Below are positions 5,879 through 5,939 of a stretch of DNA of 5,939 nt, piece by piece. Position numbers and translations under genes: made by a program. Origin of the DNA: an uncultured Collinsella sp. (lineage in GTDB: Bacteria; Actinomycetota; Coriobacteriia; Coriobacteriales; Coriobacteriaceae); assembly GCA_900557505.1 (NCBI GenBank), contig USTC01000086.1, positions 1 through 5,939 of the forward strand, given 5' to 3'. Within the stretch, counting starts at the first letter, position 1. Every line of letters starts with the position of its first letter. The notes beneath the pieces were generated by a model. The model was not told where the DNA came from. It searched no databases and was given only the letters and a program-made list of their open reading frames with translations.

Positions 5879-5939
5879 CTACTTGCGAGAATTGCTCAGC
5901 TTATTGATCAGCGCCTCAAGACGCTCGCCGTCCTCGGCC
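5879..5939 (-). CDS. C-terminal end of an unidentified protein (partial, runs off the window)
   Basis: On the minus strand, an open frame enters at the right edge and ends with TAG at 5879-5881. It encodes the 19 residues AEDGERLEALINKLSNSRK. The codon choice is like that of the neighbouring genes, and the peptide looks like a charged helix with a basic end. No ATG-started frame competes on the plus strand here, and a terminator-like hairpin follows, so a real gene end is likely. Nineteen residues are too few to name a family, and I do not assign a function. Confidence 0.65.
   Translation of the reverse strand, partial: AEDGERLEALINKLSNSRK

Overview
This 5.9 kb window is GC-rich chromosomal DNA from what looks like an actinobacterium-type anaerobe. 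Gene content and protein style suggest the class Coriobacteriia, and a Collinsella-like organism is my best guess. That guess rests on recall, not on a search. No mobile element, CRISPR array, tRNA or rRNA gene is visible. All genes have strong Shine-Dalgarno sites, and two well-formed hairpin terminators are present, so this looks like native, densely packed housekeeping sequence.

Layout from left to right. (1) Positions 1-61 are non-coding and hold a perfect 10-bp hairpin directly after the end of tyrS. (2) Positions 62-1273, minus strand: complete tyrosyl-tRNA synthetase (tyrS). (3) Positions 1274-1369: a short leader with an extended -10 promoter candidate and a leader hairpin. (4) Positions 1370-3328, minus strand: a complete large U32-family protein of 652 aa. 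It is most likely an RNA-modifying (hydroxylase-type) enzyme with a cysteine cluster rather than a true protease. (5) Positions 3329-3490: a divergent control region. (6) Positions 3491-5689, plus strand: a complete class A penicillin-binding protein (bifunctional glycosyltransferase/transpeptidase) with a Thr-, Gly/Ser- and Pro/Thr-rich C-terminal tail. It is followed by a strong intrinsic terminator (5713-5753). (7) Positions 5754-5878: a short convergent intergenic stretch with a second hairpin facing the other way. (8) Positions 5879-5939, minus strand: the last 19 codons of an unidentified gene that continues beyond the window.

The two minus-strand genes belong to translation: tRNA charging, and probably rRNA or tRNA modification. 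The divergent gene builds peptidoglycan. I see no clear evidence of a novel system. The points most worth a second look are the duplicated cysteine-rich segment in the U32 protein, a possible disulfide beside the KTG motif of the PBP, the modular low-complexity PBP tail made of 12-bp units, and the tyrS/PBP neighbourhood.
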